This document shows positions 61,397 through 64,000 of a stretch of 64,000 bases of DNA, piece after piece. The notes beneath the pieces were generated by a model, which was not told the origin of the DNA, ran no database searches, and worked only from the letters and a program-made list of their open reading frames with translations. A program made the position numbers and the translations under genes. The stretch's first letter is position 1, and every line of letters begins with the position of its first letter. Location: positions 674,245 through 738,244 of the forward strand of contig CAUYUJ010014760.1 of assembly GCA_963575745.1 (NCBI GenBank), written 5' to 3'. The DNA comes from Prorocentrum cordatum. Lineage: Eukaryota; Sar; Dinophyceae; Prorocentrales; Prorocentraceae.

Positions 61397-62882
61397 GCAC
61401 CGCTAATCGCACCCTCCACAATCTCGAAGCAGACGCCGAGAGACGCCCTGCCGCAGTGATGGGCCAACCCAGCACCGCGTACTCGCCCTCGCTGTCACCG
61501 AGGTGCTCCTCCCTGGTCACCACCAAGCCCCGTCGCTTGAGCTCCGTCATGACACGAGTCACGGCGGACCGAACCGCCTCCGCGTCGTAGCCGATGCTCA
61601 CGAAGTTGTCGACGTACTCTAGGTGACACGATGGGTCCAGCGAGGGAGCGGGCCTTCCGTCTCGAAGTCGTGCGTCATCTCCACAGCCTGCTGCCTCTGC
61701 CACTCGCTCCATCACCGACTGACACCGCCACATTGCCCAGGAGTAGAGCTTGGTGGAGGCTCCGACAGCGACCCCGCCGACCTCCTTGATGCCCAGGACG
61801 CCCGCGCGCACAGGTCGCAGGCTGAAACACGGACGGAGCTGCTCGGGGAGCTCAAGGTGGTAGAAGGCGTCCTTCAGGTCGGCGCCCTCCACCGTCAGGA
61901 GCGAGTCGTCCGCCGCCATCTCGAGCATGCCGAAGGCGTCGCCCGTCGCGAGCCGCACGCCCAGGGGCTCGGTGAACACCTCGCTGGAGCGCCGGCAGTC
62001 CGCCACCATGCGAAGGCGGCCCCCCTTTTTCTTCACAAAGAAAATCTCGGCCCGAACGCCGTCCCCAAGGCTGAAGTCGACTAGGTGCCGCTCGTACAGT
62101 AACTGAACAAAACTGGACCAGCGCCGCTGATCACGCAGAAGAGGGTCAGAGTAGGGAACAGGTATAGAGCTCTGCCTCAGCCTGGCTTCGGCTTCGCTCG
62201 GATCCATCAAGCTCTGCAGAACGAACTGTTCGACCTTGGCTCGCCCGCCCTCCCCCCGCACGTCGGCCAGCGGCACGGGGGCAGTGCTGACGCCCGGCAA
62301 GGAGAGGAGCGCGGGGTCGTAACTCCCGAAGGGCGACTGCTCGACATTGTAGGCACCCCCGGCCACGCGAAGCTGCACCAGCGCTTCTGCGGGAGAAAGA
62401 GTCGACGGCGGCGGACCAAGGTTGCGCACCGACTCGGAGATGTGGGCTAGGCACTGGCTCTGGGCGAGTGACGGCCCAACGTATCGTGCAGAACGGTCAC
62501 GACCACAAAGGAGGGACGGGTCATGAAGCCAATTAAGAGCGTCCACGCATGCAAAGACATCGTTGCAGACACCAAGCCTTCGCCCAATCCTTTGCCTCGC
62601 ACCTCGGGCGAGCTCCTTGATAGAAGCCTTATCCAGCGGCTCTTTGAACGAGGGATAGGGCAGCGGCAAGATGCCCCGGGGCCGACGCCTGCCAATGACG
62701 TGGACGTCCTGAGGGAAGAAAGGCCCATGCGGGTCGCCGTCGTGGAGGGGTGTAGTACTCGTGCTGGCCCCCCCTCCGATGCCAGCACGGCTCCGATGCT
62801 CAGTCATTTCTGCGCCTGGACTCCCGCTCCTCGCGGGCCAGGCGCAAACTCGTGTGTAGCTTCGCCTCCTTCTCAAAGTCAC
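61365..62882 (-). CDS. Reverse transcriptase of the DIRS-like element
   Basis: A 505-residue frame. Residues about 70-120 (RGILPLPYPS, RRLGVCNDVFACVDALNWLH) are a conserved N-terminal block of dinoflagellate DIRS proteins. The RT begins with EIFFVKKKGGRLRMVADCRR (280-299). Motif A is VEGADLKDAFYHLELPEQLR (Asp 335). VAVGASTKLYSWAM is the motif B region. Motif C is CHLEYVDNFVSIGYD with YVDN at 423-426; YVDN rather than YxDD is usual in this RT group as I recall it. VLGWPITAAGRLSAS follows. No internal stops, so this domain may still be functional. Its end is frameshifted into RNase H. Confidence 0.88.
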   Translation of the reverse strand: MTLRRRRSYTRVCAWPARSGSPGAEMTEHRSRAGIGGGASTSTTPLHDGDPHGPFFPQDVHVIGRRRPRGILPLPYPSFKEPLDKASIKELARGARQRIGRRLGVCNDVFACVDALNWLHDPSLLCGRDRSARYVGPSLAQSQCLAHISESVRNLGPPPSTLSPAEALVQLRVAGGAYNVEQSPFGSYDPALLSLPGVSTAPVPLADVRGEGGRAKVEQFVLQSLMDPSEAEARLRQSSIPVPYSDPLLRDQRRWSSFVQLLYERHLVDFSLGDGVRAEIFFVKKKGGRLRMVADCRRSSEVFTEPLGVRLATGDAFGMLEMAADDSLLTVEGADLKDAFYHLELPEQLRPCFSLRPVRAGVLGIKEVGGVAVGASTKLYSWAMWRCQSVMERVAEAAGCGDDARLRDGRPAPSLDPSCHLEYVDNFVSIGYDAEAVRSAVTRVMTELKRRGLVVTREEHLGDSEGEYAVLGWPITAAGRLSASASRLWRVRLAVRGLLRRGQWS

Positions 62883-64000
62883 CGTGGACCTGCTCGATCA
62901 ACCCTGGAGATACCATCACCGACGAAGTTGAACGTGAGAACCCCGAGACAGCGCCCTGCCTCTCCAGACTCGTCTTGCCACCGGCGCCTTCGCTCTCGGC
63001 GTCTACGGCCTTGTCCCAGTGGGCAAACTCGAAGGTCTGACGCCTCCCGAACTTCATCTCGATGCTGATGAGGTTAGCCCCGTCTAGGAGGTCCTGACTG
63101 GTTGCCGCTTTGATCTGCTGACACAGCTCGCAGTGTACTTGAACTCCCCCATCCGTGGCGGCGAGCCTACAGACCTGCACCGAGTGCTCGTGATGGCCCT
63201 CTATGCAGAAGCCCTCCCGCTGCAGGTAGCTCATGCACCACGCCGCCGTCCTCGGGCCCGCCAGCGTCCCGTCCGAGCCGAAATCCTCCTGGTGGGTCAT
63301 CTCCTCAATCTGGTGCCCCGGGACGCCGCGTCGACCTTGCCCCTCTCGAGCAATGGGCAAGAGCCTGGTGTCCGCATCAACAGCTTTACGCACGAAGGTC
63401 TCGGGAGCGGCCAGCGGCCCCAGCTCCAAGAGCAAGCCCCGGCCGTCGGGCAGCACACGCATGTCCCGACCCGCGACTCGAGCTGCAGGGGCACCGCGCC
63501 CAAGCACCACATCGCCAATCCGATATCCACCATCGCAAGCGGCCGCCCCTCGCACCCCAGCGGGGTCACTTCCTGGCGCACCCGCGGAGATCACGGCAGC
63601 TCCGCACCGCGAGCCCAGCGCAGGGCCCGCGGGCGCGCTGGGGGCAACCACTCCTCCTCCACCTGGCGCGACCAACGACCGCAGGTTGGTGGGCAGGCCG
63701 AGGTCGCCGATGGCTGCAACCCTGGTGCAGCACTCTGCTGTGGCGATCTGCTCCGCCTCCATGGTGCACTGGGCCAGCTCCGCACCCGTCGGCTCGGCTC
63801 TGGACCCATGAACCTGGAAGCCCGCGATCCCCTGAGGCGACGGGTCGAAGGCACCAAAGCGCGCCGCCTGCACCTCAGCATTGTTGGCCAGCACGACGTT
63901 GTATGGATCGCCGTCCGCCGTGTAGATCACGCGGTCAGCCTCGGACGATGCTCCCCCCCGCAGATTCAAGTGCTGGTGCCGCACCACTCCGTCGGCGTAG
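62800..64000 (-). CDS. Gag-like N-terminal protein of the DIRS-like element, 5' truncated by the window
   Basis: The frame is open to the window edge (it reads YADGVVRHQHLNL before the first GTG), so the start is outside. VIYTADGDPYNVVLANNAEV opens the visible part. A basic and Gly/Ala-rich stretch follows, then PRTAAWCMSYLQREGFCIEG, HHEHSVQVCRLAATDGGVQV, ISIEMKFGRRQTFEFAHWDK, GGKTSLERQGAVSGFSRSTS, and MVSPGLIEQVHGDFEKEAKL before AREERESRRRND and a stop. These blocks match, from memory, the protein encoded ahead of RT in dinoflagellate DIRS elements. The role is presumably nucleocapsid; HH...C and CELC may bind metal. Confidence 0.7.
   Translation of the reverse strand, partial: YADGVVRHQHLNLRGGASSEADRVIYTADGDPYNVVLANNAEVQAARFGAFDPSPQGIAGFQVHGSRAEPTGAELAQCTMEAEQIATAECCTRVAAIGDLGLPTNLRSLVAPGGGGVVAPSAPAGPALGSRCGAAVISAGAPGSDPAGVRGAAACDGGYRIGDVVLGRGAPAARVAGRDMRVLPDGRGLLLELGPLAAPETFVRKAVDADTRLLPIAREGQGRRGVPGHQIEEMTHQEDFGSDGTLAGPRTAAWCMSYLQREGFCIEGHHEHSVQVCRLAATDGGVQVHCELCQQIKAATSQDLLDGANLISIEMKFGRRQTFEFAHWDKAVDAESEGAGGKTSLERQGAVSGFSRSTSSVMVSPGLIEQVHGDFEKEAKLHTSLRLAREERESRRRND

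Larger units (their letters stand above)
58035..64000 (-). mobile_element. DIRS-like retrotransposon with tyrosine recombinase and methyltransferase-like domain (5' end off window)
   Basis: Minus-strand order: gag-like frame (from the window edge to 62,800), RT with YVDN (62,882-61,365), RNase H (61,396-60,540), tyrosine recombinase (59,795-59,193, internally deleted), methyltransferase-like domain (59,211-58,678). Tyrosine recombinase instead of integrase, and no LTRs, define the DIRS group. Two 130-bp direct repeats lie at the 3' end. Frameshifts are few: near 61,385, around 59,790 and around 59,200. The element is much better preserved than the relics at the left of the window. Confidence 0.88.

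Noticed and set aside
1-64000. Dinoflagellate spliced leader relics, tRNA or rRNA genes
   Set aside because: I read for the SL core (CCGTAGCCATTTTGGCTCAAG-like), tRNA B-boxes and conserved rRNA words and saw none; this is by eye only.

Overview
The window looks like a piece of a large, GC-rich, repeat-dominated eukaryotic nuclear genome, most probably a dinoflagellate. The reasons are the retroelement families (LINEs with endonuclease, RT, RNase H and terminal Cys motifs; Ty1/copia elements with an extra C-terminal Cys tail; a DIRS-like tyrosine-recombinase element with a C5-methyltransferase-like domain), the very long trinucleotide arrays, and the absence of any clear single-copy host gene, tRNA or rRNA. 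The high GC would fit a Prorocentrum-like genome better than Symbiodinium, but that is inference only. No dinoflagellate spliced leader sequence was noticed.

Layout. 1-5,240 (minus): badly decayed Ty1/copia relic (protease region, integrase, RT in order). 5,360-9,130 (minus): decayed LINE (RRM-like ORF1 region, EEP endonuclease, RT). 9,130-12,420: unassigned sequence with short GAC/CGT microsatellites and a GC-rich minisatellite. 12,420-13,692: compound (CTC)n-(ATC)n-(CTC)n array. 13,692-19,813 (plus): second LINE (zinc-finger/coiled-coil ORF1, EEP, RT, RNase H, C-terminal Cys motif), which resumes at 26,384-26,590. It is split by a complete copia-type LTR element, 19,814-26,378 (minus), with 314/315-bp LTRs, a perfect 5-bp target-site duplication GTAAA, PBS and PPT. 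26,590-28,570: polypyrimidine (CTC)n array, then CACG and TA repeats.

30,286-35,125: a two-level satellite, an 11-bp GTGGTTCAGGT-type subrepeat inside roughly 150-bp units, interrupted by about 680 bp. 35,126-41,740: mostly unassigned, with weak coding-like relics. 41,885-45,765: a 77-90 bp satellite in two opposite-facing arrays. 45,780-50,640: unassigned minus-strand frames, a G-rich minisatellite, and a second opposite-facing pair of arrays of about 32-bp units. 50,640-55,250 (minus): GC-rich relic with a retrotransposon gag-like part. 55,250-58,034: dispersed repeat, AAGACGGCCC minisatellite, and a second compound (CTC)n-(ATC)n array. 58,035-64,000 (minus): a DIRS-like element running off the right edge (gag-like, RT, RNase H, internally deleted tyrosine recombinase, methyltransferase-like domain) with a 130-bp direct repeat at its 3' end.

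Nearly all coding signal is retroelement polyprotein, broken by frameshifts and stops. The elements are independent parasites layered by nested insertion. The clearest chronology is LINE first, then copia insertion into its last coding segment. Even the youngest-looking copia copy has lost RT catalytic residues. Long open frames across the microsatellites and satellites are period-3 artefacts and are not annotated as genes.
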